Source: Methylophaga marina (GTDB taxonomy: Bacteria > Pseudomonadota > Gammaproteobacteria > Nitrosococcales > Methylophagaceae). From it: DNA of 64,000 nt. A program made the position numbers and the translations under genes. This document shows, one piece after another, positions 18,513 to 29,037 of the stretch (position 1 is the first letter of the stretch; every line of letters begins with the position of its first letter). The DNA lies in contig NZ_AP027741.1 in the NCBI RefSeq assembly GCF_030296755.1, positions 2,233,475-2,297,474 on the forward strand, in the 5' to 3' direction. Below the pieces are notes generated by a model that was not told where the DNA came from, ran no database searches, and was given only the letters and a program-made list of their open reading frames with translations.

Positions 18513-19191
18513 CGTTTTATGGCTTGTTTTTTTCATTACGGGCTGTGCGGCAAGCGGAAATAATAGTCAGTCAAATAACGGTGTCTCCAGACTAGCCAAG
18601 AGTGACATCGATGAAGTGATAGAGCTTCACCAACAAGCGGTGATGGCGCAGTTAAAAAGATTAATGTTGAAGCTTTACAAACGTAATCCCAATCTTCGTC
18701 ATGACAGGGATATCAGAACCATCAAAGAGAGTGTGGAGCGGACATTCTCCAGAGAGGTGGATTTCATCTACCCCGAATGGGCTATTATCAAGAGACCAAC
18801 CGATATAATACGACTCTCTCTTGATGAACGTTTTCAGGGGGATCGTGTACTTGCCTATATTGTCGGCTTAAGAAAAATGCTGATGGCATCTTATGATAAC
18901 CACAGCGAATTTTTTTACCTGACCTCAATCGATCAGCAAAAACTCTATAACAGTGCTCGTAATATAGAAATTGCGGCGTGGTTGTTGGCAAAGAAACGTG
19001 ATCGTGACGGTAATCTACTGATGTTGAGCGATAGCTTATCAGGCGAGATACGTAATTTGAGTTATCAACGACTGTTTGGAAAAATGATTGCTACCCAAGA
19101 TAATCTTGCCCAAATCATCGCGCAGAAAAATGGCCGTATTATTAAGACATTTGTCGTTCGAGCGGCCACGCTTGTTTTCTTACCTATTTAG
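18499..19191 (+). CDS. Hypothetical lipoprotein
   Basis: The 230-residue protein begins with a lipoprotein signal ([16 protein letters not shown], lipid-attached Cys16) and continues with a helical domain lacking recognised motifs. It should be anchored in the inner or outer membrane. The residue after Cys is Ala, which by the usual rule favours the outer membrane. It overlaps the preceding small gene by 14 nt and its 3' end overlaps the convergent DUF502 gene by 8 nt. Function unknown. Confidence 0.7.
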   Translation: MRWFSVLWLVFFITGCAASGNNSQSNNGVSRLAKSDIDEVIELHQQAVMAQLKRLMLKLYKRNPNLRHDRDIRTIKESVERTFSREVDFIYPEWAIIKRPTDIIRLSLDERFQGDRVLAYIVGLRKMLMASYDNHSEFFYLTSIDQQKLYNSARNIEIAAWLLAKKRDRDGNLLMLSDSLSGEIRNLSYQRLFGKMIATQDNLAQIIAQKNGRIIKTFVVRAATLVFLPI

Positions 19192-19776
19192 GTTTTGTGT
19201 GACCAGCCACTCCAGCAGTTAATACAAAACGCAAGGCTTGTTCCATGCTCATATCAATCGGTTTTAACATGCGTCTTGGCATGATCACAGGATAGCCGCC
19301 GATGTTATAACTCATTGGTAAATACACCAGCACACGATCTTCATCATCTTTGGTTGGTAGATGCTCTGCACTGTCCAATGTGATAAAGCCAATCATCTCC
19401 ATACCATTATCCAGTTTGACGGAAACAACCTGTTCAAACTCAGTTTCTCGTCCCGGTGTGAAGTAATGAAAAAGTCATGCATGCTGCCATAAATTGATTT
19501 GATGACTGGTAGGTGATAAAGCAAGCTTTCTGCACCCTTGAACAAGCGCTTGAAAACATAGAGGCGCATTAAAATACCGAGAGTAAAGATCAAGGCAATA
19601 GCAGCTAAAAAACCCATCCCTGGCCAATACATGTAATCCGGTAACAGAAACATGATGACTTGGCTTAATGCTTTTTCTGCAGAAGAAATGACCCAATAAA
19701 TCAGATAGAGCGTAATGGTGATAGGCAGAATAGTGATTAAGCCGGTCAAAAACTGACGGGTTAGGAATCGAAACAT
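19184..19776 (-). CDS. DUF502 membrane protein, interrupted by an apparent frameshift
   Basis: DUF502 proteins are conserved two-helix inner-membrane proteins of unknown role. The N-terminal part has two transmembrane segments and the family motif LPVIKSIYGSMHDFF. The frame then breaks at a T5 run (A5 at 19469-19473 on the plus strand). The next frame supplies the missing HYFTPGRETEFEQVVSVKL and the C-terminal MEMIGFITLD...YNIGGYPVIMP. Adding one base gives 197 residues, the normal length. Likely an under-called homopolymer rather than a dead gene. Confidence 0.82.
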
Positions 19777-19839
19777 ACACTAGGCTCCGTGAAATAAAAG
19801 TATGGTCATCTGATCTGAGAAAGACGAAGGGGAGATAAT

Positions 19840-21054
19840 TTAATCACGGCCATAGTGGCGCTGAGCCAGTTTAGGCGTGGCAAAAGAACGGCTTGCTGCT
19901 TGCTGCATAAACAGGTTTTTCAGTAAGCGACTTTGGTTGACATGACGCAAGCCAAATTGACGTAGCCATCTCACCGGAGCGGTGCGGTTAGTGAAGACAC
20001 GCTTGAACATGTCCATGCTCATTTGCATCAGCAGATTATCAGCATGTCGTTGTCGTTGGTATTTTTGTAACGTATGTAGCTGACTAATATCACGATTATG
20101 CATGGCAGCATCGATAATAACTTCGGCTAGCGTTGCTGCATCCAACAAACCGATATTGACGCCTTGTCCTGCTAGTGGATGAATGGTGTGTGCGGCATCA
20201 CCAACCAGAACAATGCCTGGTTTGATATATGTCTCGGCATGACGTAGTTGAAGCGGAAAAGCATCACGGTGGCTGATGTGGGTGACTTTTCCCAAACGTT
20301 CTTCAAATGTCACATTTAGTTCATCGATAAATTCATCATCGCTGAGCGATAACAGACGATCAGCATCGTCATTTTTAAGTGTCCAGACAATTGAGCATTG
20401 ATGATTATCTTTTAGAGGTAAAAACGCAAGCGGACCATCAGCTAAGAAGCGCTGCCATGCGGTGTTTTGATGAGGATGTTCAGTGGTAACATTACACACC
20501 AGGCCTTTTTGATGGTATGACCAGCCTTTTGTCTGGATGTTAGCCAGCTCTTTAATAGCCGAATGAGCACCATCTGCCGCGATAATTAGCTGTGTTTTTA
20601 CTATGCGTCCATCCTCGAGACGAAGTTGCTGGTTATCAATAGCTACTGGTTTGGCTGGGCAAATCACATCAATATTAGCTTGTTGCTGACAGAGGCTGAA
20701 ACTGGTTTGTTGCAGTTGCCGATTCTCAATGATGTGACCTAAGTTGCTGGTACCCATATCAGCACTATTGAAATGTATCTGACTCTCACTGGTTTCCCAG
20801 ACTTTCATGTCAGAAAATGCAGATAGCCGTGCTGGTGATAGCATTGACCATATTCCCAGATTTTTCAGAATGGCTTCACTACCTTTGGTCAATGCACTGA
20901 CTCTGATGTCAAAGGAATCGTCAGCAGTTAATGGTTCAACATGACGAGCCTCTATTAAGGCAATGGTGAATTGGTCATAACGTGATAATGCCATCGCCAG
21001 ACAGGCTCCCACCATGCCACCACCGACAATCGTAATATCATATTGCTGTTTCAT
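19840..21054 (-). CDS. ubiI: FAD-dependent ubiquinone hydroxylase UbiI (VisC)
   Basis: UbiI adds the C5 hydroxyl to the ubiquinone ring. The 404-residue protein has the FAD dinucleotide-binding motif IVGGGMVGACLA at the N-terminus, the AADGAHS motif and GDAAHTIHPLAGQGVNIGLLD near residue 290. It follows ubiH with a 4-nt overlap. The order ygfB-pepP-ubiH-ubiI is the same as in E. coli, which supports UbiI rather than the related UbiF. Confidence 0.87.
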   Translation of the reverse strand: MKQQYDITIVGGGMVGACLAMALSRYDQFTIALIEARHVEPLTADDSFDIRVSALTKGSEAILKNLGIWSMLSPARLSAFSDMKVWETSESQIHFNSADMGTSNLGHIIENRQLQQTSFSLCQQQANIDVICPAKPVAIDNQQLRLEDGRIVKTQLIIAADGAHSAIKELANIQTKGWSYHQKGLVCNVTTEHPHQNTAWQRFLADGPLAFLPLKDNHQCSIVWTLKNDDADRLLSLSDDEFIDELNVTFEERLGKVTHISHRDAFPLQLRHAETYIKPGIVLVGDAAHTIHPLAGQGVNIGLLDAATLAEVIIDAAMHNRDISQLHTLQKYQRQRHADNLLMQMSMDMFKRVFTNRTAPVRWLRQFGLRHVNQSRLLKNLFMQQAASRSFATPKLAQRHYGRD

Positions 21055-22256
21055 GATAAGGGAACACCTCGAGCTAATTTAGGCTGTGCTTGTGCCAATC
21101 CCATACTTTTCTGTGCCAGCCAGTGTTTCATAACAGGCATCGTATCCATCAGCGTAAGTCCTGCCCCACGCAGATGACCTAATAGCGGAATATCATTACT
21201 GAATAATCGCACCAGTTGGTCTGTGGATTTAACAACCTGATCCTGATCTTGTTGACGCTGCTGCTGATAACGTTGCAACAACTCAGCGTGACCGCAATCT
21301 TTGGCATCAAAAATATGTTCAGCCAATACCGCGACATCACGTAAGCCAAGATTGAATCCCTGACCAGCAATGGGGTGCAGGCTGTGTGCGGCATTTCCAA
21401 TAAATACGATTCGAGCTTGAACTGGCATGTCAGCTTGCATCAATATCAATGGGTAACTGTTACGCTCGCCAACACGAATAAACCGTCCGGCACGATAGCC
21501 GAAGTGATGTTGTAATTGCTTTAGAAATGCTTCCTCTGGAAGTGAGAGTAATGCACTTTCTTCACCCGCTTTGACTGTCCATACTAAGCTGCTTCTTTTA
21601 TCCGTCATCGGCAATAAAGCCATGGGACCAGATGTAGTGAAACGCTCGTATGCCCAACCATAATGTGGTTTATCTGTAGAAATATTGGCGGTGATAGCGA
21701 CCTGACTGTAATCTTGCTCCCAGGCACTTAAGTTCAAACAGTGACGGATAGTCGATTCACGTCCATCTGCGGCAACAATCAGTTTGGCAGTCAGAGTGTG
21801 ATGGTTATCTAACGTGACTTTTACATGTTCATCTTCAGTGACTACTGCATTCACCGTTCTTGGGCAGAATAATGTCAAATTATCGAGTTGCTGCAATTGC
21901 TGGTTGAGTGCGTGGCCTAAATATTTGGCTGTAATGACTTGGCCGAGTGCCGGCACTTTTTCCTGTTCGGCCGATAAGCGTGTCACACCAAAGCGGCCTC
22001 GCTCAGACACGTGAATGTGTTGGATAGGACTCGCGTGCTTTACGATATGTGTCCAGACACCCATTGTTTCAAAGATACGTTGCGAACCATAGCTGAGTGC
22101 AATGCCACGATCATCGTAACTGGGCTGGGAATCTGTTTCTAATGATTTCGCTTCTATAAGACCAATCTTCAGTCGACTCTCTTTCAAAGCGATAGCCAGA
22201 CTAGCACCAGCCATACCGCCTCCCACAATCAACACATCAAACAGGCTGTGATTCAC
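21051..22256 (-). CDS. ubiH: 2-octaprenyl-6-methoxyphenol hydroxylase UbiH
   Basis: UbiH hydroxylates C1 of the ubiquinone precursor ring. The 401-residue flavoprotein has IVGGGMAGASLAIAL at the N-terminus, VAADGREST, and IGNAAHSLHPIAGQGFNLGLRD in the FAD domain. The usual GDAAH is GNAAH here, as in many UbiH proteins. It is placed 3 nt after pepP and overlaps ubiI, so all are one operon. Confidence 0.9.
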   Translation of the reverse strand: MNHSLFDVLIVGGGMAGASLAIALKESRLKIGLIEAKSLETDSQPSYDDRGIALSYGSQRIFETMGVWTHIVKHASPIQHIHVSERGRFGVTRLSAEQEKVPALGQVITAKYLGHALNQQLQQLDNLTLFCPRTVNAVVTEDEHVKVTLDNHHTLTAKLIVAADGRESTIRHCLNLSAWEQDYSQVAITANISTDKPHYGWAYERFTTSGPMALLPMTDKRSSLVWTVKAGEESALLSLPEEAFLKQLQHHFGYRAGRFIRVGERNSYPLILMQADMPVQARIVFIGNAAHSLHPIAGQGFNLGLRDVAVLAEHIFDAKDCGHAELLQRYQQQRQQDQDQVVKSTDQLVRLFSNDIPLLGHLRGAGLTLMDTMPVMKHWLAQKSMGLAQAQPKLARGVPLS

Positions 22257-22259
22257 GTT

Positions 22260-23570
22260 TTAGATTGCCTCTGCCATTAATGCTTCAATCTCATCGATTT
22301 CCTTGGGGGCCGCTTCAGTGAGTACTTCGCAACCGTCTTTTGTCACCAGTACGTCGTCTTCAATCCGAATACCGATAAAGTGCCACTTTTTATCGACATG
22401 TTCCTGATCGCGGATATAGAGACCAGGCTCTACCGTTAATACCATGCCGGGTTCTAATAAGCGCCACTCACCACCGACTTTGTAGTCACCGACATCATGT
22501 ACATCCATTCCCAGCCAGTGTCCTGTTCGGTGCATATAAAACTCACGGTAAGCGCCTTCTTCGATGAGTTGATCGACATTGCCGTTAAGAATGCCTAATT
22601 CAACTAAGCCTTGCGTTAAGACCTCAACCGCTGCTTCGTGTGGTTGATTCCAATGATTGCCTGGCTTCACTGCAGCAATGGCGGCTTTTTGTGCATTCAA
22701 AACGATTTGATACACAGCTGCCTGCGCGGTAGTGAACTTACCATTAACAGGAAAAGTGCGAGTAATATCGCCCGCGTAACATTCGAATTCTGCACCGGCA
22801 TCAATCAGCAATAACTCATTACTTTTCAACTTGGCACTGTTTTCAATGTAATGCAGGATACAGCCATTCTCACCGCCACCCACAATGGATGGGTAAGCAG
22901 GGGAGCGACAGCCATTTTTCATAAACTCATGAATAATTTCCGCTTCGACCTCATACTCCCATTTACCTGGTTTGGTAAATTGCATAGCACGAATATGAGC
23001 TTGGGCCGACACGCTTGCTGCCTGTTTCATGGCTTTGATTTCCTGACTGCTTTTAAATAATCTCAGCTCATTCAGGCAGTGCTCGAGTTCAATAATCTCT
23101 GTTGGCGAATGTTTACCAGAGCGTGCTGCCTGACGTAGGTGATTCAACCAAGACACCATGTGCTGATCAAAGCTCGGCTGATTTCCCATGGTGTAATAGA
23201 CTTTTTCTTTACCTTCCAGCAAACCTGGCAGGATATCGTCAAGATCACTTATTGGATAAGAGTCATCGGCGCCAAATTCAGCGATGGCACCTTCCTGACC
23301 TGCGCGATAGCCATCCCAGATTTCTTTATCCAGGTCCCGTTCACGACAGAATAAAATATACTCGCCATGTTCTCTTCCTGGAATCAGCACCAGTACGGAT
23401 TCAGGCTCATCAAACCCTGTCAGGTAGTGGAAACTACTATCACTTCGGTAGGGATAGTCGACATCACGGTTACGGTTAGCCACTGGCGCGTTGGGTAATA
23501 CAGCGATCGTATCTGGTCCCATAATATCCATCAGATGTTGACGGCGTTTGGTGAATTCTTTCTTTTGCAT
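22260..23570 (-). CDS. pepP: Xaa-Pro aminopeptidase (aminopeptidase P)
   Basis: PepP removes N-terminal residues before proline using two Mn2+ ions. The 436-residue protein shows the metal ligands in order: DAGAEFECYAGDITRTFP (two Asp), the HRTGHWLGMDVHD histidine, and Glu in VEPGLYI and GIRIEDDVLV. Its ATG overlaps the ygfB stop by 1 nt (TAATG). It is often co-transcribed with ubiH in gammaproteobacteria. Confidence 0.95.
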   Translation of the reverse strand: MQKKEFTKRRQHLMDIMGPDTIAVLPNAPVANRNRDVDYPYRSDSSFHYLTGFDEPESVLVLIPGREHGEYILFCRERDLDKEIWDGYRAGQEGAIAEFGADDSYPISDLDDILPGLLEGKEKVYYTMGNQPSFDQHMVSWLNHLRQAARSGKHSPTEIIELEHCLNELRLFKSSQEIKAMKQAASVSAQAHIRAMQFTKPGKWEYEVEAEIIHEFMKNGCRSPAYPSIVGGGENGCILHYIENSAKLKSNELLLIDAGAEFECYAGDITRTFPVNGKFTTAQAAVYQIVLNAQKAAIAAVKPGNHWNQPHEAAVEVLTQGLVELGILNGNVDQLIEEGAYREFYMHRTGHWLGMDVHDVGDYKVGGEWRLLEPGMVLTVEPGLYIRDQEHVDKKWHFIGIRIEDDVLVTKDGCEVLTEAAPKEIDEIEALMAEAI

Positions 23571-24118
23571 TAGTGTTCAGTCGCTTCCTCAGTTGGGTCG
23601 GTAGGTTGCAATTCTCCGTAAAGTAAAAAAAGACCCATACGAATATATTCTACGAGTTCTTCAAAATTGGCACGTTCTTCTTCTGTGTCTTCTACATTGT
23701 CAAAATTAACCTGACTGATTTTGATGACATCAGTCACGTATTCCTGACAATCATCAGAGAGTTCTGTTTCATTGGTCATGCCTGATGTACCGAGACCGAA
23801 TACAAGCCCTTGACACCAGTCTGCCATCGCCGATAAACGTGAGATAATCGGTGCATTGTCATCCGGGAGTTCCATCTGAAAGTCAAAATCCAGGCTATTT
23901 AGAGACTGAATCGTGTCATCAAACAGGTGTGTTAAATCTTGTTTCTCTTCTTCGGCAGGCGAGAAATCTTCAAATAATCGTGTGTACCAGCTTTTACGAT
24001 CGGCCAGAGCGTCCATACAAAGCAAACCGCATAATGCGCCCTGAAGTTCAGCGAGACTGGCAGGCCCATCACCGTTTTGATTATCGGGCGATAGAGATGG
24101 AAAGTAGAGTTGTGACAT
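23570..24118 (-). CDS. ygfB: UPF0149 family protein YgfB
   Basis: YgfB-type proteins are small acidic helical proteins upstream of pepP. In Pseudomonas the homologue has been linked to control of beta-lactamase expression. The 182-residue protein has typical acidic character and the segment GALCGLLC near residue 27, then WCQGLVFGLG and EYIRMGLFLLY. It is the first gene of the minus-strand operon, divergent from the zapA-side operon. Confidence 0.87.
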   Translation of the reverse strand: MSQLYFPSLSPDNQNGDGPASLAELQGALCGLLCMDALADRKSWYTRLFEDFSPAEEEKQDLTHLFDDTIQSLNSLDFDFQMELPDDNAPIISRLSAMADWCQGLVFGLGTSGMTNETELSDDCQEYVTDVIKISQVNFDNVEDTEEERANFEELVEYIRMGLFLLYGELQPTDPTEEATEH

Positions 24119-24203
24119 AAACTTAAAACCTGAATAATGGCAAAAAAGATATCTTGTTCAATGTTATGCATTGGAACACAAATTGTTCCTATTATGACAG
24201 TTG

Positions 24204-24233
24204 TTGACCGAGTCGGCAGCGCACGTCTATAGT
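24204..24233 (+). promoter_or_regulatory. Putative promoter of the coiled-coil gene-zapA operon
   Basis: TTGACC (24204-24209) and TATAGT (24228-24233) are separated by 18 nt, close to the sigma-70 consensus, about 38 nt upstream of the first ATG of the operon. Confidence 0.5.
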
Positions 24234-24270
24234 TAAGCTTTATTCTCGCACAGCGAAAGAACTCATATTA

Positions 24271-24480
24271 ATGGATAAGAACGCGATACAACAATTGGAG
24301 CAACAAGTGGATGAGCTACTTCGTACCAGTCGTCGATTGCGGGAAGAGAACATGCTGTTGCGCTCTCAACAAACAGCGTGGCTCTCAGAACGTTCTCAAC
24401 TGATCGAAAAAACCGATGTGGCTCGAAGCCGGATTGAGAAGATGGTGAGTCGTTTAAGAGAATTGGATAGCGAATTATGA
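24271..24480 (+). CDS. TIGR02449 family small coiled-coil protein
   Basis: The 69-residue protein is a single predicted coiled coil with heptad leucines (LEQQVDELLRTSRRLREEN) and resembles ZapB/DUF904 in shape. This family is regularly found just upstream of zapA, where it may assist Z-ring assembly; that role is an inference from position. It overlaps zapA by 4 nt (ATGA). Confidence 0.82.
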   Translation: MDKNAIQQLEQQVDELLRTSRRLREENMLLRSQQTAWLSERSQLIEKTDVARSRIEKMVSRLRELDSEL

Positions 24481-24782
24481 GTTCACCGGTAACTGTGACG
24501 ATTTTGGGCAAGGAATATCAAATTGCTTGTCCGGAAGAAGAAAAAGAGGCGCTGATTGCGTCTGCCAAGATGGTCCATGACAATATGGAAAAGATTCGTC
24601 AAAGTGGCAAAGTGGTAGGTGTCGATCGTATCGCGGTAATGGCAGCACTCAACTTAGCGCACGAGTTGCTTATTTTCAAACATGACGAAGGTCATGACAT
24701 GGAAAAAGTAAACAACAAAATTATGCAGTTGAAAGAGCGTGTTAGCGCTTTTCTGGAAGAAGATAGACAATTGGAGCTCTGA
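24477..24782 (+). CDS. zapA: Cell division protein ZapA
   Basis: ZapA binds and bundles FtsZ filaments at the division ring. The 101-residue protein has the family N-terminus (VTVTILGKEYQIACPEEE), the globular core LIASAKMVHDNMEKIR and a C-terminal coiled coil. Position directly upstream of 6S RNA is as in E. coli. The ATG at 24477 overlaps the stop of the preceding gene. Confidence 0.92.
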   Translation: MSSPVTVTILGKEYQIACPEEEKEALIASAKMVHDNMEKIRQSGKVVGVDRIAVMAALNLAHELLIFKHDEGHDMEKVNNKIMQLKERVSAFLEEDRQLEL

Positions 24783-24825
24783 AAAACTTGAGCTAAGCAT
24801 AGTGAATTTGCGTATCATAGGTTAT

Positions 24826-25004
24826 GTCCCTGCGGTGCTCGATAGCGACATGTGTGTCTTGAGCCGATAAGCAAATGCTTAAGGAAACTGACAATCCGAA
24901 GTTGAAAAACAGGCCCGCTTGACGGGAAGTTTGCCATCTTCATGAAGTTTCCCTCTTGAATCTCATGGTTCAAGAACCCCCGTCGCACCGACACTGTGGG
25001 GCTC
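24826..25004 (+). ncRNA. ssrS: 6S RNA
   Basis: 6S RNA mimics an open promoter and sequesters sigma-70 RNA polymerase in stationary phase. Support: position just after zapA, the 5' block CTTGAGCCGATAAGC (matching the E. coli CCTGAGCCGATA block), and the 3' CTTGAA/TTCAAG hairpin that corresponds to the E. coli TTGAACC...GGTTCAAG arm. The 5' CGGTGC pairs with the 3' GCACCG. Size is about 180 nt. Ends are estimated to within about 10 nt; a TATCAT -10 box at 24813 fits the 5' end. Confidence 0.83.
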
Positions 25005-25217
25005 AATTTCCCCCTTCATCCTCGCCTCGATCTTAATCATAATAAAGAAGCCGATCTCTTCGGTGGGGATGTTTTTCCTTGTTTGTTTTCACCTTCACCA
25101 CCATTTCCCATGGTTCGCTTTTTTAGGCTTTTTTTCTGTGGCGGTTCCGTCTTGATCAATAGTTGTGATATGTTGCTGAAAAACATAAAAACTATATAAA
25201 AGAGAGGAATATTACTG

Positions 25218-26957
25218 ATGTCATGGTTTGATAACTTAGCCAGTCGGCTGTCCAAGAAACATATCATCGCCAAACCTGGGTTTAATCGCTGGCTAATTGC
25301 CCCTGCTTCTGTCGCTATTCATTTGTGTATCGGTTCGGTCTATGCCTGGAGTATTTTTAATCCAGCCCTGACGAAACAGTTTGGTGTGGTGGCCAGTGCT
25401 GCTGATGACTGGAGCTTTTCATCTGTTGTCTGGATTTTTTCTACCGCGATTGTGTTTCTGGGATTAGCAGCAGCCATTGGGGGTAAATGGCTTGAAGAAG
25501 TAGGGCCAAGAGCGACCGGATTTCTCGCTGCTTGTTTATGGGGTGGTGGCTTTCTCGTTGGCAGTATCGGCATTGCCACACACGAGCTTTGGCTCATTTA
25601 TTTGGGGTATGGTGCTATTGGTGGTTGTGGTTTAGGGCTTGCCTACGTCACGCCAGTCAGTACCTTGATTCGCTGGTTCCCTGATAGACGTGGTATGGCG
25701 ACAGGTATCGCCATCATGGGGTTTGGTGGTGGTGCGATGATAGGCGCGCCATTAATCACTTACCTATTGAGTTTGTATTATCGAATGCCTGAATATTTAG
25801 GCAAAGTCACCGACGTTAACCTGATTACTGAATCGGGTAGGCGCTATGCTGAAGTGGCAGGTCAACAAGTTGAAGTTGTTATTGCTTCCGCAGCGGATAT
25901 GTTAAAGACCCCTGTGCCTGGGCCAGAAGGGGTCTATGTCGTGGGCACAGGTGATACCGGAGCGACCAGTGTCTTCATCACGCTTGGTATTGTGTATTTT
26001 ATTGTGATGACCATCGCGGCGTTTAGTTTCCGAGTCCCAGCAAAAGACTGGAAACCAGATAACTGGACGCCTCCAGCTAAAGATCAATCTACAAAAAACC
26101 GTCTGATTTCTGACAACCATGTTCATATTGATCAAGCGATAAAAACACCGCAGTTCTATCAACTATGGATTGTATTGTGTTTTAACGTGACGGCAGGTAT
26201 TGGGGTGATCGGGGTGGCAAAAACCATGATTACTGATATTTTTAGTCCGAGCCTGCCAGGCATTGTTGATGCCAGCTTTGCTGCTACCTATGTATTGATG
26301 ATTAGCGTGTTTAATATGTCAGGGCGTTTTTTATGGTCTACAGCATCTGATTACATCGGGCGAAAAAATACCTATCATTGCTTCTTCTTGTTGGGGGCAT
26401 TGCTGTATTTATCTATTCCCTTTATAGCAACACAAGCTAGTGTAAGTCCGAGTGTGACAGCATTAGTCATGTTCTATGCCGTTACCATGATCATATTCAC
26501 TATGTATGGCGGTGGTTTTGCCACTATTCCAGCTTATCTGGCTGATATTTTCGGTACGATGCATGTGGGTGGTATTCATGGGCGATTGTTAACAGCCTGG
26601 AGTACCGCTGGCATTTTAGGACCATATGTGATTACGCATCTACGTGAGCACTCGATGAATAAAGTATTACATGAGTTAGCAGCTAAAGTTGATCCGGCTG
26701 CATTCCTGCAAAAGTTTGGGGCGAGTATTGATAATCTTGATGAGCTGATTACGGCGAAAACAGTGTCCATTTCACAGCTGATGGAGATTGCACCGGCAGG
26801 GACTTTAGATCCTACTCCAAGCCTTTATAATTCAACTATGTATGCCATGGCAGGATTACTTCTTGTAGCATTCCTGGCAAATTTATCTATTCGTCCAGTT
26901 AGAGAAAAACATCATGTGCAAAACACACATCCTGAATTAGCTCAGGAACATAAATAA
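25218..26957 (+). CDS. OFA-family MFS transporter (oxalate/formate antiporter-like)
   Basis: The 579-residue protein has about 12 membrane helices. N-terminal motifs are characteristic of the OFA family: HLCIGSVYAWSIFNPALT and GGCGLGLAYVTPVSTLIRWFPDRRGMATG (split as seen around residues 135-165). A loop of about 70 residues with a periplasmic-type insert follows helix 6, longer than usual. It may exchange monocarboxylates such as formate or oxalate, but the substrate is not shown by the sequence. AGAGAGG precedes the ATG. It lies where fau follows ssrS in E. coli. Confidence 0.83.
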   Translation: MSWFDNLASRLSKKHIIAKPGFNRWLIAPASVAIHLCIGSVYAWSIFNPALTKQFGVVASAADDWSFSSVVWIFSTAIVFLGLAAAIGGKWLEEVGPRATGFLAACLWGGGFLVGSIGIATHELWLIYLGYGAIGGCGLGLAYVTPVSTLIRWFPDRRGMATGIAIMGFGGGAMIGAPLITYLLSLYYRMPEYLGKVTDVNLITESGRRYAEVAGQQVEVVIASAADMLKTPVPGPEGVYVVGTGDTGATSVFITLGIVYFIVMTIAAFSFRVPAKDWKPDNWTPPAKDQSTKNRLISDNHVHIDQAIKTPQFYQLWIVLCFNVTAGIGVIGVAKTMITDIFSPSLPGIVDASFAATYVLMISVFNMSGRFLWSTASDYIGRKNTYHCFFLLGALLYLSIPFIATQASVSPSVTALVMFYAVTMIIFTMYGGGFATIPAYLADIFGTMHVGGIHGRLLTAWSTAGILGPYVITHLREHSMNKVLHELAAKVDPAAFLQKFGASIDNLDELITAKTVSISQLMEIAPAGTLDPTPSLYNSTMYAMAGLLLVAFLANLSIRPVREKHHVQNTHPELAQEHK

Positions 26958-26972
26958 GGTCTGTATGTTCAC

Positions 26973-27002
26973 AAAAAAGCCTGCTTTTAGCAGGCTTTTT
27001 TA
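26973..27002. terminator. Bidirectional terminator between the OFA transporter gene and aroE
   Basis: AAGCCTGC/GCAGGCTT stem with a TTTTA loop, A6 on the left and T5 on the right, serving both convergent genes. Confidence 0.9.
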
Positions 27003-27009
27003 GGCTAGG

Positions 27010-27837
27010 CTAGTCTGATTTAATGTTCTCACGAAGTTGCTGCAAAACAGCTTGGGTATCGGGCCTGATATGTCGCCAAAGATAAAAGGCTTCAGCAGCT
27101 TGCTCGACTAACATTCCCAGGCCATCAATGGTTTGACTGACTTTGTGTTGTTTTGCCCACTTGATAAATGCGGTATCCCTATCGGCATACATCATGTCAT
27201 AGCAACATGATTTTTCAGTAAATATACTTTCTGGTAGGTCAGGTACTTCGTCTTGCAGGCTTGCTGCAGTCGCATTGATGATGATGTCGAAATGACCAGA
27301 TACGTCAGTAAATCCACCGCCTTTAATAATACCTAAATCGGAGAACAAATCAGCCAGTTGAGTGGCTTTACTGGCTGTTCTGTTGGCAATAAATAATTCG
27401 GCTGGTTGATAAGTCATCAACGGGGCGATGACGCCTCGCGCCGCACCACCTGCACCTATTAACAAAATCCGCTTATCTTTAAGGCTGATATGGTGGTTTT
27501 CCAAATCTCGGCATAAGCCAATACCATCAGTATTGTCACCATAAATAGTACCGTCACTCTCAAAAATGACTGTGTTGATGGCACCAGCACGTTGAGCACG
27601 ATCTGACAGACTATCTGCCAAGGCCCAGGCTTGTTCTTTAAAAGGAACAGTGATGTTAATCCCTTTAAGCTTGAGAATATCTCGCAGCTGTTGAAGACTT
27701 GAAGCCAGTGATTCCAATGGCACTTCAATAGCTGTGTATTCAATATCTTGCTGGCTCTGCTTGGCAAATTCGGCATGAATGAAGGGGGATTTACTGTGTT
27801 TAATTGGGTGGCCTATTACGGCGTATTTATCAGTCAT
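27010..27837 (-). CDS. aroE: Shikimate dehydrogenase
   Basis: AroE reduces 3-dehydroshikimate with NADPH in aromatic amino-acid synthesis. The 275-residue protein has the substrate site IGHPIKHSKSPFIH, the catalytic NITVPFK (Lys), the GDNTDGIGL segment, the NADPH-binding LLIGAGGAARGV and the NRT motif for the 2'-phosphate. C-terminal GLGMLVEQAAEAF is also typical. It follows hemB by 27 nt and is probably co-transcribed with it. Confidence 0.96.
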   Translation of the reverse strand: MTDKYAVIGHPIKHSKSPFIHAEFAKQSQQDIEYTAIEVPLESLASSLQQLRDILKLKGINITVPFKEQAWALADSLSDRAQRAGAINTVIFESDGTIYGDNTDGIGLCRDLENHHISLKDKRILLIGAGGAARGVIAPLMTYQPAELFIANRTASKATQLADLFSDLGIIKGGGFTDVSGHFDIIINATAASLQDEVPDLPESIFTEKSCCYDMMYADRDTAFIKWAKQHKVSQTIDGLGMLVEQAAEAFYLWRHIRPDTQAVLQQLRENIKSD

Positions 27838-27864
27838 AGAGTCATTGCAAACGTATTTTTAAAA

Positions 27865-28893
<1,029 letters not shown>

Positions 28894-29037
28894 TTACATA
28901 GTAAACACCCCAATATACCTAAGCATAGCTAATGTCACCAGTGATTTTCTGATGTGTTGCGTATGAGTTTGTATTGAACGATTTTTTGTTATATTTTCGT
29001 CAAACAGGAATAGGCACAAAAAATGTAAGGTGATGTG

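Noticed and set aside
24996-25199. Small ORF between 6S RNA and the transporter
   Set aside because: Overlaps the 6S 3' end, has no ribosome site and no protein-like composition.
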